Notes: generated by a model not told the origin, from the sequence alone. DNA of 49,735 nt from an uncultured Bacteroidota bacterium (GCA_903844815.1 CAIMVD010000033.1:1-49735); one strand, 5' to 3'; positions 8,189 through 16,919 are shown, numbered from the stretch's first letter. Made by a program: numbers and translations.

Positions 8189-9139
8189 TCAGTTAATTTT
8201 TTCCCTGATAAGGTAGCTGTTTCTTTCGGAAGAACTTCTGTTTAATAGTTCTCCCAGGAATCCGGTAAGGAAAAGGAAAGAGCCAATTATCATCACGGTA
8301 AGGGCTATGAAGAAGTAGGGACTATCTGTAATCAGGGGGGCTCTCAGATTATTATGGATAAAAACAAGCTTATTAATCCCTAGATAACCGGCCATTAAAA
8401 ACCCCATAATGAACATCAGTGTTCCCAGAGATCCAAACAGATGCATGGGGCTTTTGCTGAACCGGGTAATAAACCCCACTGTAAGCAGGTCGAGGTAGCC
8501 TTTGACAAACCTGTCGAGACCATATTTTGTTACCCCATATTTCCTGGCTCTGTGTTCTACTACTTTCTCGCCTATTTTATTGAAGCCGGCTTCCTTGGCC
8601 AGCATTGGAATGTACCTGTGCATTTCGCCGTATACCTCAATGCTTTTTACAACCTCGAGGCGATAGGCCTTTAATCCGCAGTTAAAGTCATGCAGTATTA
8701 TCCCTGACGACCAACGTGCTGTTCTGTTATAAAACCTGCTGGTGATTCGCTTAATAAAAGGATCGTATCTTTTCTTTTTCCAGCCTGATACAATGTCATA
8801 CCCGTCATCACGAATCATTTTAATAAGACCGGGTATTTCGTCGGGACTGTCCTGAAGGTCCGAATCCATTGTAATGACAACATCGCCTGCCGCTTCCCCG
8901 AAACCTGTGTGAAGGGCCGCTGCCTTCCCGTAATTACGCCGGAAGCGGAACCCTCTTACAGCCGGGTTTCCTTCAGCCATCCCGCAGATCTTTTCCCATG
9001 AAGAATCTGAGCTCCCATCGTCGACAAAGATAATCTCATACGAAAGTCCTCCGGAATTGCATACCCTCTCAATCCATTTAGTCAACTCGGGGACAGAATC
9101 CTCTTCATTAAAAACGGGAACAACAACGGTCAGATCCAT
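8189..9139 (-). CDS. Family 2 glycosyltransferase, DPM1/GtrB-like
   Basis: A 316-aa GT-A fold enzyme with 'VVVPVFNEEDSVPEL' at the N-terminus, 'VDDGSSDSSW' and 'DSDLQDSPDEIP' (metal- and nucleotide-binding DxD-type region, about residues 90-103), then two C-terminal membrane segments (about 230-255 and 275-300). This layout is that of polyprenyl-phosphate glycosyltransferases such as DPM1, GtrB and ArnC, which charge a lipid carrier at the inner membrane face. It lies 16 bp after the DUF4199 gene on the same strand and ends 9 bp from the convergent GT4 gene. Confidence 0.88.
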   Translation of the reverse strand: MDLTVVVPVFNEEDSVPELTKWIERVCNSGGLSYEIIFVDDGSSDSSWEKICGMAEGNPAVRGFRFRRNYGKAAALHTGFGEAAGDVVITMDSDLQDSPDEIPGLIKMIRDDGYDIVSGWKKKRYDPFIKRITSRFYNRTARWSSGIILHDFNCGLKAYRLEVVKSIEVYGEMHRYIPMLAKEAGFNKIGEKVVEHRARKYGVTKYGLDRFVKGYLDLLTVGFITRFSKSPMHLFGSLGTLMFIMGFLMAGYLGINKLVFIHNNLRAPLITDSPYFFIALTVMIIGSFLFLTGFLGELLNRSSSERNSYLIREKIN

Positions 9140-9155
9140 CAGGTTTCAGATCGTG

Positions 9156-9692
9156 TTAGTTTTCAGTTGTATCGATAAGAGGATTGCCCTCATTATTCTT
9201 GATGAAAATGCTTACAACAAGAGAAAGGATAGTTCCCCAGATCATGTTTCCCAGGATACTGAAGGGAGCCATTATTTCGGGTTTCATTATTTTTTTGGTG
9301 AAGGCCATACCTGCATCAATGGCTTGCTGAGGAGCGCCTTTTTTAATCATTGCTTCTTCGGCAAATGCAAGCTGTTTGGCAGTAAGGCCAGGATCAATAA
9401 CCGAATAAAGAAGGTAGGTGAAAATTGCGATACAAATTGAATAATAGAGGCACATTATTACACCTGCTCCGACAGACTGACCATAGGTAATCTGTTTGTG
9501 CATATAGTTATCACGATATGATTTAAGAAGGAAGTAAAGTGCTCCAAGTTGTACCAGCATAAACACATACCCCTGAACTTTATTAAAAGTCAGATTGGCA
9601 AAATACATGACAAGTGTCCAGGCAATTCCAACAAGGGCAAGTATGAGTCCATTGGTCAGATTCGCTTTCCATACGTTGACTTTTTCTTCCAT
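9156..9692 (-). CDS. DUF4199 family membrane protein
   Basis: 178 aa with four predicted membrane helices (about residues 12-33, 40-58, 70-98 and 145-168). The sequence fits the Bacteroidota DUF4199 family: 'VWKANLTNGLILALVGI' start, 'YFLLKSYRDNYMHKQITYGQSVGAGVIM' between helices 2 and 3, and 'YSVIDPGLTAKQLAFAEEAMIKKG' in the periplasmic loop. The biochemical role is not known. It precedes the DPM1-like glycosyltransferase by 16 bp; this family often sits beside a GT2 gene in Bacteroidota, suggesting a link to cell-envelope glycolipid work, but that is association only. Confidence 0.85.
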   Translation of the reverse strand: MEEKVNVWKANLTNGLILALVGIAWTLVMYFANLTFNKVQGYVFMLVQLGALYFLLKSYRDNYMHKQITYGQSVGAGVIMCLYYSICIAIFTYLLYSVIDPGLTAKQLAFAEEAMIKKGAPQQAIDAGMAFTKKIMKPEIMAPFSILGNMIWGTILSLVVSIFIKNNEGNPLIDTTEN

Positions 9693-9785
9693 GACGTTAT
9701 TCTTTATTGTTTAGGGGTTTAGTTCACTGACAACAAATATAATTAATTTTAAATATGTCGTATAAGGATAATATGGAATAATTAT

Positions 9786-9816
9786 TTTGACAGGAACAAT
9801 AATTGTTGTATTTTTG
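9786..9816 (+). promoter_or_regulatory. Promoter of the SRP RNA gene
   Basis: TTTG at 9786-9789 and TATTTTTG at 9809-9816 are separated by 19 bp, matching the Bacteroidota primary-sigma consensus (TTTG, about 19, TAnnTTTG). The RNA's predicted 5' end is 5 nt downstream at 9821. Confidence 0.85.
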
Positions 9817-9820
9817 CACC

Positions 9821-9917
9821 GGGTAAGTCTTATACGACCAGCTCCTGCTGAACTCCCCCAGGATCGGAAGATAGCAAGGGTAAGCAGTTGTAGCGGTGCG
9901 ATATAAGTAGCTTACCC
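9821..9917 (+). ncRNA. ffs: Signal recognition particle RNA, small bacterial type (4.5S)
   Basis: A 97-nt RNA whose ends GGGTAAG (9821-9827) and CTTACCC (9911-9917) pair. The apical part carries the conserved Ffh-binding region: CCCCCAGGATCGGAAGATAGCAAGGG contains the CAGG/AGCA internal loop and the GGAA tetraloop closed by C-G (around 9866-9871). It forms the SRP core with Ffh and targets nascent membrane proteins. A consensus promoter ends 5 nt upstream and a run of nine T residues follows 3 nt after the terminal helix, so the helix probably also serves as terminator. The following gene on the same strand starts about 255 bp later and is probably transcribed separately. Confidence 0.93.
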
Positions 9918-9950
9918 ACTTTTTTTTAATTTTCGGCTAAAGTCGGGAAA

Positions 9951-10134
9951 GTTCTGAGTGTCTAGAGTTCGGAGTGTCTAGAGTTTAAAAACAGGAATAA
10001 TGCGTTAAGCTGATGCCCCCACTTTCATAACTCCAAACACTCCAAACACTCCAAAAACTCCAATCATTGCAGACACTTTAGACACTCTAGACACTTTAGA
10101 CACTCTAGACACTCTAGACACTCTAGACACTCCA
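9951..10134 (+). repeat. 9-bp tandem repeat array with inverted flank
   Basis: Seven consecutive 9-bp units of the form GACACTYTA run from 10072 to 10134 (variants CTCTA, CTTTA and CTCCA). A looser run of CTCCAAACA-like units lies at 10029-10062. At 9951-9982 two 16-bp units (GTTCKGAGTGTCTAGA) are in the opposite orientation, so the two ends can pair across the locus. A related array lies at 15721-15844. No coding potential is seen. Confidence 0.85.
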
Positions 10135-10145
10135 AACTCTTTTAC

Positions 10146-10153
10146 TATCTTTG
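10146..10153 (+). promoter_or_regulatory. -7 box before the Sua5/YciO-family gene
   Basis: TATCTTTG matches TAnnTTTG and ends 19 nt before the start codon at 10173. It directly follows the repeat array, which would occupy the -33 region; no TTTG is present there. Confidence 0.5.
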
Positions 10154-10172
10154 CGGCAATTCATAAATCACC

Positions 10173-10787
10173 ATGCTGATCCGTTTATACAACGATAACC
10201 CCAGCCAGAAGCATATCCGGCAGATTGTAGATATACTTGATAGTGGCGGGGTAATAATATATCCTACTGACACTGTATATGCAATGGGGTGTGATATCAA
10301 CGCTACCCGTTCAATTGAAAAGATCGCAAGGTATAAAGGACTGAATCCGAAAAACCCTGATCTGTCACTTATCTTTCACGATATGAGCCAGCTTTCGGAA
10401 TATACAATAATCAGGGACAATACCCTTTTTAAACTTCTGAAGAGGAATCTTCCGGGACCGTTTACTTTTATTGTGCAGGCAAACAATCAGATCCCCAAAC
10501 TTTTCAAGAATAAGAAAAAGACTGTCGGAATAAGGATTCCCGATAATAAGATCGTACTTGAACTCGTAAGGGAACTTGGAAGACCTATCATAACTACCTC
10601 TATTCATGACCCTGATGAAGTTCTGGAATATTCAACCGATCCTGAGCTGATACATGAAAAGTTCAGTGATTTTGCCGATGTTGTTATCGATGGAGGATTC
10701 GGCAACAATGAAGCATCCACAATAGTTGACTGTACAGGTGAAGAGCCTGAAATAATCAGACAGGGCCTGGGAATCCTTGAGTTGTGA
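10173..10787 (+). CDS. Sua5/YciO/YrdC-family protein (threonylcarbamoyl-AMP synthase type)
   Basis: 204 aa with the YrdC fold: 'GGVIIYPTDTVYAMGCD' near residue 25-41, 'IEKIARYKGLNPKNPDLSLIF' (the KxR-type nucleotide-binding area is KGLNPKNP here), 'LKRNLPGPFTFIVQA' and 'GIRIPDNKIVLELVRELGRPIITTS'. TsaC/Sua5 enzymes make threonylcarbamoyl-AMP for the t6A37 modification of tRNAs. The 'KNPDLSLIF' variant and the length are closer to YciO-like members, whose function is less certain, so I leave the symbol blank. It is convergent with trkH and ends 1 bp before it. Confidence 0.87.
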   Translation: MLIRLYNDNPSQKHIRQIVDILDSGGVIIYPTDTVYAMGCDINATRSIEKIARYKGLNPKNPDLSLIFHDMSQLSEYTIIRDNTLFKLLKRNLPGPFTFIVQANNQIPKLFKNKKKTVGIRIPDNKIVLELVRELGRPIITTSIHDPDEVLEYSTDPELIHEKFSDFADVVIDGGFGNNEASTIVDCTGEEPEIIRQGLGILEL

Positions 10788-10788
10788 T

Positions 10789-12237
10789 TCAGTGCTTGTA
10801 AAAGCTGCCGGTAAAGAGTATTATTACAGTAAGAAGTTCCAGTCGCCCCAGTAGCATAAGTAATGAAAGAAACCATTTACCTGCTGCAGGAACCATTGAG
10901 TAATTTGTGAAAGGACCGAACTTTCCCAATCCGGGACCAATATTGCCAAGCATAGAGGCCGATGTGCTGAATGATGTCGTAAAGTCATAACCCATTATTG
11001 AAATGATAAATGTTCCTGCACACATTACAAGAAAATAGATTGTTATGAATACAAGCATGTTGTATATTGTCGTCTGGGGAATAACGTGATTATTCAGTCT
11101 CACCGGCAAATAGGCGCTTGGATGGACCAGTCTTTTCATCTCCTGCCTGCTGTTTTTTGTTATAAGAAGCAAGCGGACAATCTTAATGCCTCCGCTTGTT
11201 GAGCCTGCACTTCCGCCGGTAAACATCAGAATGAAGAAAAGGATAATTATTATATTGCCCAGCAGGTTGAAATCAAAGGTGTAATAACCTGTTGTAGTTA
11301 CCAGGGATACTACATGAAATGCACCGTCGAGCAGAGCCTGACCGGCAGAAAAGCCGTTAAAATAATACAGGGCTCCTGAAGCAAGAATTATGAATGAAAG
11401 ACAAGTAATTATATAGAAGACAAATTCATTGTTGCCTGTCACCTTCCTGAAATTCCCTTTAACAGCAAAATAGAAAAGCGTCATGTTGGTGCCGGCAAAG
11501 AACATGAATATTGTAAAGATTATTTTGAAATAGGGCGAAGAAAAGGCTGCCAGACCGTTATTGTGTGTCGAAAAACCTCCTGTCGACATCGTTGAGAATG
11601 AATGGCAGACTGCATCAAACAAAGACATCTTACCAATAAGAAGGAAGATAATTTCCAATAGTGTTATTGAAGCATAAATAGAAATAAGCCTTTTGGCTGC
11701 CTCCTTTGTCCTGGGATGGATTTTATCGGTGGGCTGCCCTGCGAATTCCGTAGCCGCCAGTTGTATATTTATTGATCTTACAACAGGAAAGGCGGAAAGA
11801 GAAATGAAAATTATACCTATACCTCCTAGCCATTGTGTCAGACTTCTCCAGAAAAGTATTCCGTGAGGCAATGATTCCACATCCCTGAATACAGTTGCTC
11901 CGGTGGTTGTGAAGCCCGACATGGACTCGAAGAATGCATCTCCAAAGGAATGTAATGTTCCTGATAAGAGATAGGGTAATGTCCCGAAAAGACTGAATAT
12001 GACCCAAATACCAGTGACGATTATATAACCTTCTTTATTGCCCGAAATCCGTTCTTCGTTCCGGAGCGGAGAGAAGACAATGATGCCTGCGATAATATTG
12101 ATAAGTGCTGAATAGAGCAAAGAAGAAGTAGCATGTTCACGATAAAGGAAGGAGACCCCTCCCGAAAGGAGCATGAATAATCCTTCAAAAATGAGCAACA
12201 GTCCAAAGACCCTCGCAATTATGCGGAAGTTGATCAT
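10789..12237 (-). CDS. trkH: Trk-type potassium uptake membrane subunit
   Basis: 482-aa polytopic membrane protein of the TrkH/KtrB family, with about 10-12 hydrophobic segments organised as four M1-P-M2 repeats. Filter-like loops are visible: 'SMSGFTTTGATVF' (about residues 105-117), 'FSTMSTGGFSTHNNG', 'VVSLVTTTGYYTFDF' and 'SASMLGNIGPGLG' near the C-terminus. It moves K+ across the inner membrane and is gated by the cytoplasmic TrkA ring. trkA lies 5 bp upstream on the same strand, so the two form an operon. Confidence 0.94.
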   Translation of the reverse strand: MINFRIIARVFGLLLIFEGLFMLLSGGVSFLYREHATSSLLYSALINIIAGIIVFSPLRNEERISGNKEGYIIVTGIWVIFSLFGTLPYLLSGTLHSFGDAFFESMSGFTTTGATVFRDVESLPHGILFWRSLTQWLGGIGIIFISLSAFPVVRSINIQLAATEFAGQPTDKIHPRTKEAAKRLISIYASITLLEIIFLLIGKMSLFDAVCHSFSTMSTGGFSTHNNGLAAFSSPYFKIIFTIFMFFAGTNMTLFYFAVKGNFRKVTGNNEFVFYIITCLSFIILASGALYYFNGFSAGQALLDGAFHVVSLVTTTGYYTFDFNLLGNIIIILFFILMFTGGSAGSTSGGIKIVRLLLITKNSRQEMKRLVHPSAYLPVRLNNHVIPQTTIYNMLVFITIYFLVMCAGTFIISIMGYDFTTSFSTSASMLGNIGPGLGKFGPFTNYSMVPAAGKWFLSLLMLLGRLELLTVIILFTGSFYKH

Positions 12238-12242
12238 TGGGA

Positions 12243-13583
12243 TCAGATAAAATATTTGGATAATCTTTCGTAAGCCGACGGAAGAGTGAATACAACAACT
12301 TTATCGTTGGCATTGATAATTGTGTCACCAGTTGCAATGAAGGGTACCCCGTCCCTGGTCCCTCCGCCTACAATTGCATCCCTGGGGAAATCAATGCTCC
12401 TGAGCGTTCCTTTGGTGATTTTAGCATTCTCCGGTACATTGAACTCGAGAACTTCGGCTTCTGTACCTGCCATACATTTGACCTGTGTAACGTTAGGACT
12501 TGCTGTGTGGCGGAAGATACGGCTTGCTGCCGATATTTTTTTATTAATAATTGTGTCTATTCCAGTGTTTTCAGCAAGATTTATAAACTCCATGTTTTCC
12601 ACTTCAGCTATAGTCATCTTTACTCCCATCTTTTTAGCCAGCAGACAGGCAAGGATATTGGTTTCCGAATTGCCTGTAACTGCAACGAATGCATCCATTT
12701 TAGTGATGCCTTCCTGGTCAAGAAGATCTACATTTCGGCCATCTCCGTTTATGATCAGAGTTTTGTCGAGAATGTCGGCAAGTTCTTCACATTTGGCGAT
12801 ATTTAAATCGAGAAGTTTTACCTCGCAGGTTTTCTGCATATATAGTGCAATATGCTTTCCAATCCTGCTTCCTCCAAGTATCATTATCCTTTTTGCATCG
12901 AAGCTCTCTTTCCCCGATGACTTCATCATCTCTTCTATACCTTCATATGTGGAGATGATGTATACCGAATCGCCGACAAGAAACCGTTCATTTCCCCTTG
13001 GAATAATAGTTTTTCCAGAGCGCTTTATTGCAACTGCCCTGTACTTGTCGCTCCTGTTATTCTCCGATATTTCCTGAAGGCTCTTGTTGATGATGGGTGC
13101 TTTTTCATCAAGCTTTTGTATATACATAACCAGTTTCCCGCCCGAGAAACCCATAAAATCACTTGTGCCACTTTCATGAAGAAGCCCGAGTACCTCCCTG
13201 GCTGCAATGAGCTCCGGATAAATAAGAGAGTCAATTCCGATTGATTTGAAAAAATCAAGCGTGCTTTGCTCCAGGTAGTCGAGATTGTCAATACGGGCGA
13301 TAGTCTTGATGGCTCCAAACCGTTTTGCCAGGATTGCCGAGGTAATGTTTGTATCTTCTGAATGTGTTACGGCGATAAAAAGATCGGTCTTCTTCTTAAG
13401 TGAATCCTGCAATATCCTGACCGATGTGGCAGAACCTTCGTAAGTCAGAACGTCCAGGGTAACATCTATTGGTTTAAGACGGGATTCTTCTGAGTCGATA
13501 AGAATAATTTCGTGATTTTCATTCGATAACATCTTCGCAAGATGTGTACCTACTTCTCCTGCTCCGGCAATAACTATTCTCAT
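12243..13583 (-). CDS. trkA: Trk potassium uptake regulatory subunit
   Basis: 446 aa when started at the ATG at 13583 (MRIVIAGAGEVG); an upstream in-frame ATG at 13613 would add ten residues (MCCFFPIKIE) that do not belong to the fold. Two RCK/KTN halves are seen: Rossmann loop GAGEVGTHLA (residues 7-16) with a first TrkA_C domain, then 'IMILGGSRIGKHIA' (about residue 227) with a second Rossmann loop, 'VAVTGNSETNILACLLAKKMG', and a second TrkA_C domain to the end. It binds nucleotides and gates TrkH. It precedes trkH by 5 bp. Confidence 0.94.
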   Translation of the reverse strand: MRIVIAGAGEVGTHLAKMLSNENHEIILIDSEESRLKPIDVTLDVLTYEGSATSVRILQDSLKKKTDLFIAVTHSEDTNITSAILAKRFGAIKTIARIDNLDYLEQSTLDFFKSIGIDSLIYPELIAAREVLGLLHESGTSDFMGFSGGKLVMYIQKLDEKAPIINKSLQEISENNRSDKYRAVAIKRSGKTIIPRGNERFLVGDSVYIISTYEGIEEMMKSSGKESFDAKRIMILGGSRIGKHIALYMQKTCEVKLLDLNIAKCEELADILDKTLIINGDGRNVDLLDQEGITKMDAFVAVTGNSETNILACLLAKKMGVKMTIAEVENMEFINLAENTGIDTIINKKISAASRIFRHTASPNVTQVKCMAGTEAEVLEFNVPENAKITKGTLRSIDFPRDAIVGGGTRDGVPFIATGDTIINANDKVVVFTLPSAYERLSKYFI

Positions 13584-13669
13584 TTCAATTTTTATTGGAA
13601 AAAAACAACACAAAATAATAGATAAATAGCTTAATACTCAACTTTTTTATGACATTTATTTCGGATAGT

Positions 13670-15679
13670 TCATATGCGTTTTATAAAAGCTCCTGATCTG
13701 CGCACCGAATGCACTGTCATTTCAGAAGTTGAGGAGCCGGCCGTAGGAAGCTTCATCCCTGTTGGTGTTCCTCCCGAAATGACTAAAGTCCCACTGAACC
13801 TGTTAAGTGGAATCCCCTTTTCTATTTCCGGTCGTAAACCAGTGAGGATAATAAAGTCGGGGTCAAATTTTTCAAACTGATCTTTTTTCAGAACTTTACA
13901 AATCATTATTTTCTTGTTACCTGCATTAATACAGAGGGTGTTTCCGGAAATACACCTGTTTTTCAGTTTCAGTCCGAGTGTGGCAGAATGCCTGACAACC
14001 TCAGGACCTGCTACAGTGGTATCGGACCATACATTTAATGTATTTCCTGTTCTTATTCCAAGTGAAAGCTCCCGGGGAGAATTATATACAATGATCTCGC
14101 TTGTAGTATTTCTTGAAATAAAAGTAATTGATGAAGCTGCTGTATAAATTACAAGAAGAAACAATGGGAGATAAATTGGAAACGCTTGTTTCTTCAATAT
14201 GAATAGGAAGAAAACATAAATTGTTAAGCTTAGTATGCAGCATTCAAGAGTCGTCATTCCGATGTTTTCGAGGCTGGAGTATGGAAGCCCTGCCGCTATG
14301 GCAGTAAGCTTACCAGTTAAACCGGTCTGTAAATCAAGTATTACGGCGATGAACTTTGAAAGAAAGTAAACCGGGAATGTTAACGGCACCAGGCATCCTG
14401 TTATAATTAGCAACGACGAAAGCGGGACAATAATAATATTCGTAAGGATGAACCAGGTGGGAAATCGGTTAAACAGCATAATTGTAAGAGGCAGGGTTCC
14501 GGCCTGTGCTACAAGGGTTACTGCAGCTGATTGCCAGATCTTGTCGGGCAGCCATTTTTTTAAATGAATCCTGAAATATAATTCATTGTAAAATGATATT
14601 ATAAAAATAACAGCAGCATATGAAAGCTGAAAGCCTGCATCAAAAATTACCGAAGGCTTTATTATAGCCAGAACAAATGCCGAAGCAAGTACTGAATTAA
14701 TGCTGTTTACTTTGCGCTTCATAAGGTTACCTGCCTGAAGAAACGAGAACATAAGTGTTGCCCTTAGAACCGACGGGGTAAGTCCTGTAACAAAAGCAAA
14801 AGCCCAAAGCACGATTATCGTAATTATTATTCTGAGGACATTAAACTTTCGTCGAAGAAAGAATAGCAGATTAAATACAAACAGGCTCAGGATTACTGAG
14901 TGAAGGCCGGAGACAGCCATCACATGCATTACACCGGCCCGCATAAAGTCCTGCTTCTGTTCCGGGTCAAGCATATTCTTCTGTCCAAGAGTCATCGCAG
15001 CTACAAGGGCAAGATGCTCCCCTTTAATTCCCCTGGCCCTGTACATATCAATAATCTTCTCTCTTATTATTAGTGCAGAGTGTATTAGCTTTCTGTGTTT
15101 TGGTGCTGTATGGCTGGTTATATTTTTTATGCTCGCAAAGGAAGAATATCTTATTCCCTGGTTCATGCAGTAAAATCTGTAATCAAACTCGTATGGATTG
15201 CCGCCACTTTTGATTTCCGACGGGATACATTTTATTGTTAGCTGGTCTCCCGGCAGCCAGGACCGAAGAAGGCTGTCTTTCCTGACATAAATCAGCATTG
15301 ATCCTCTGACCGGGAAGTCTGACTGCTTTGTTTCCTTTGCTGTAAGCTTTACCTTTATCCGGTAGCTATTGGTCTTTTCTTCGGGATAGTCGGAGAGAAT
15401 GCATTTGAAAGTCGACTGTTCCGGCTTCAGTTCCGAGATGTTTTTTTTCTCAAGAGTATAAAGCAGGAGCCCACAAGCGAAGAGGGCAGCAGAAAGGTTG
15501 AATCCAAAAATAAAATTGTCACGGTATTTTGTAAAAAGAAGACTCGCGGAGAAGCCTGAAATTAAGACAATTATTACTATTGCCAGGAAGAACCTTCCCG
15601 GTTCGAAGTAAAGGCCTGATATTATTCCAAAACAAAAGGGCAGGCCTATACGCAGAAATGGAATTTCCTTATGTATCAC
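13670..15679 (-). CDS. comEC: ComEC/Rec2-family DNA uptake membrane protein
   Basis: 669-aa membrane protein. The N-terminus has two to three helices and a soluble OB-like DUF4131 region (about residues 95-190: 'RGSMLIYVRKDSLLRSWLPGDQLTIKC'). The central competence domain (about 205-500) has 'GLTPSVLRATLMF' and 'MAVSGLHSVILSLFVF', the hallmark HLxAVSGLH-type motif. The C-terminal metallo-beta-lactamase domain of long ComEC proteins is not recognisable: the last 130 residues lack HxHxDH, as in many Bacteroidota versions. It would form the inner-membrane channel for transforming single-stranded DNA. The start codon is GTG at 15679; no better ATG lies nearby. It follows a repeat array after def. 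Confidence 0.9.
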   Translation of the reverse strand: MIHKEIPFLRIGLPFCFGIISGLYFEPGRFFLAIVIIVLISGFSASLLFTKYRDNFIFGFNLSAALFACGLLLYTLEKKNISELKPEQSTFKCILSDYPEEKTNSYRIKVKLTAKETKQSDFPVRGSMLIYVRKDSLLRSWLPGDQLTIKCIPSEIKSGGNPYEFDYRFYCMNQGIRYSSFASIKNITSHTAPKHRKLIHSALIIREKIIDMYRARGIKGEHLALVAAMTLGQKNMLDPEQKQDFMRAGVMHVMAVSGLHSVILSLFVFNLLFFLRRKFNVLRIIITIIVLWAFAFVTGLTPSVLRATLMFSFLQAGNLMKRKVNSINSVLASAFVLAIIKPSVIFDAGFQLSYAAVIFIISFYNELYFRIHLKKWLPDKIWQSAAVTLVAQAGTLPLTIMLFNRFPTWFILTNIIIVPLSSLLIITGCLVPLTFPVYFLSKFIAVILDLQTGLTGKLTAIAAGLPYSSLENIGMTTLECCILSLTIYVFFLFILKKQAFPIYLPLFLLVIYTAASSITFISRNTTSEIIVYNSPRELSLGIRTGNTLNVWSDTTVAGPEVVRHSATLGLKLKNRCISGNTLCINAGNKKIMICKVLKKDQFEKFDPDFIILTGLRPEIEKGIPLNRFSGTLVISGGTPTGMKLPTAGSSTSEMTVHSVRRSGAFIKRI

Positions 15680-15720
15680 AGTCTGCAGCGGTTGAGACTA
15701 TGTAAATTTATGAAAAAAAA

Positions 15721-15844
15721 GTGTCTAAAGTGAGCTAAAGTGCCTAAAGTTCGGAGTTATTTCATGTAATTTCAATTTCTTATAACTCTAGACACTCCAG
15801 GCACTCTAGGCACTCCAGGCACTTTAGACACTCCAGACACTCCT
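15721..15844. repeat. 9-bp repeat array in inverted arrangement
   Basis: From 15791 to 15844 there are six tandem 9-bp units (GRCACTCYA and variants). At 15721-15757 three to four units of the complementary form (GTGTCTAAA, GTGCCTAAA) lie in the opposite orientation. The last unit ends 2 bp inside the def stop codon (TAG on the minus strand at 15845-15843). The unit is the same as in the array at 9951-10134. Confidence 0.85.
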
Positions 15845-16412
15845 AACTCTTTATCTTCTGCCCCGGCAATATTGTCTTATAATCAGCCTCAAATCTGCCC
15901 TTGCTTATCGCAGTAAGCTTTCCCTTAATAAGTCTTCTGCGAAGCAGGTTGACCTTATCTGTAAACATTATTCCGTCGAGATGATCATATTCATGCTGGA
16001 TTACCCTGGCAGCGTATCCTTCATAAACCTCATCAAACGGTTTCCAGTTCTCATCGAAATACCTGATCCTGATATGCGAAGGCCTGAGTACTTCTTCCCT
16101 GAGACCCGGTATGCTCAGACATCCTTCGTTCATGGGTACCAGTTCACCACTTCTTTCACTGATCTGTGCATTTATGAACACCTTTTTGAAATCGGACATT
16201 TGAGGTTCATCTTCGGCAGCGGGCTTTCCGTCAATTACGAATATCCTTACCGTTTTACCAATCTGGGGTGCCGCAAGCCCGATGCCTTCCGAGTAATACA
16301 TAGTCTCAAAAAGATCTGCGATAAGCTTGTTCAGCCCGGGAAAATCCTGATCGATATCCGATGCAATTTTTCTTAATGCCGGGTGACCGTATACAACAAT
16401 TGGGTATATCAT
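15843..16412 (-). CDS. def: Peptide deformylase
   Basis: 189 aa with all three deformylase motifs: GIGLAAPQIG (about residues 43-52), EGCLSIPG (about 94-101, metal-ligand Cys) and QHEYDHLDG (about 137-145, HExxH-type metal site and catalytic Glu). It removes the formyl group from new N-terminal methionines, in the cytoplasm. It overlaps the end of ruvX by 4 bp (ATGA), so the two are co-translated. The last codons and the stop touch the 9-bp repeat array, so the C-terminus (QKIKS) may be set by the repeat insertion. Confidence 0.96.
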   Translation of the reverse strand: MIYPIVVYGHPALRKIASDIDQDFPGLNKLIADLFETMYYSEGIGLAAPQIGKTVRIFVIDGKPAAEDEPQMSDFKKVFINAQISERSGELVPMNEGCLSIPGLREEVLRPSHIRIRYFDENWKPFDEVYEGYAARVIQHEYDHLDGIMFTDKVNLLRRRLIKGKLTAISKGRFEADYKTILPGQKIKS

Positions 16413-16849
16413 TTTTTATTCTTGTTATCATTTCTGTTTGACCGGCTTTCAAGATATGACTGCAGGATTATTGAAGCACTTATCTTGTCTACCATGGATT
16501 TGTCCTGCCGGTCTTTCTTCTTTAAACCTCCTTCGATCATTATCCTCATAGCCATTTGAGAAGTGAATCTCTCATCGGCAAGGTGGATGTCAATTGAAGG
16601 ATAGGTTGCCTTAAGTTTCTTTATAAACGGGTTAATGAATCTAACAGATTCACTTGGCTGATTGTTCATCTGAACCGGATACCCAATTATAAACGCTTCA
16701 ACGGTTTCAGTTTTCATATAACCCGAAATGTAGTTGAAGAACTCATTGTTCCCTACCGTATCGAGGGGAGATGCAATAATTTGTAAAGGATCTGTAACAG
16801 CCAGTCCTATTCTCTTTGTTCCGAAATCTATGCCGATTATTCTTCCCAT
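16409..16849 (-). CDS. ruvX: Putative Holliday junction resolvase / pre-16S rRNA nuclease YqgF
   Basis: 146 aa from the ATG at 16849 (MGRIIGIDFGTKRIGLAV); an upstream ATG at 16876 would add nine residues outside the RNase H-like fold. Motifs: 'GIDFGTKRIGLAVTDP' with the first catalytic Asp, 'EAFIIGYPVQMNNQPSE', 'DERFTSQMA', and 'KSMVDKISASIILQSYLES' with the third acidic residue. Known roles are 16S rRNA 5'-end maturation (E. coli YqgF) and possibly junction resolution. It is the upstream gene of the ruvX-def pair. Confidence 0.92.
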   Translation of the reverse strand: MGRIIGIDFGTKRIGLAVTDPLQIIASPLDTVGNNEFFNYISGYMKTETVEAFIIGYPVQMNNQPSESVRFINPFIKKLKATYPSIDIHLADERFTSQMAMRIMIEGGLKKKDRQDKSMVDKISASIILQSYLESRSNRNDNKNKK

Positions 16850-16919
16850 TTGTATATTCAAGGCACAAAAATACAAATATTATTTAAAAACGGAGAAGGT
16901 TCATTTCAAGAGAAGGTAT

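Noticed and set aside
9951-10134. CRISPR array
   Set aside because: Units are 9 bp, contiguous and without spacers; no cas genes are present.
12286-13077. 263-codon open frame on the plus strand
   Set aside because: It is antisense to trkA, which shows intact motifs along its whole length; the antisense translation has no recognisable domain.
13670-14100. Metallo-beta-lactamase domain at the ComEC C-terminus
   Set aside because: No HxHxDH motif is visible in the last 130 residues.
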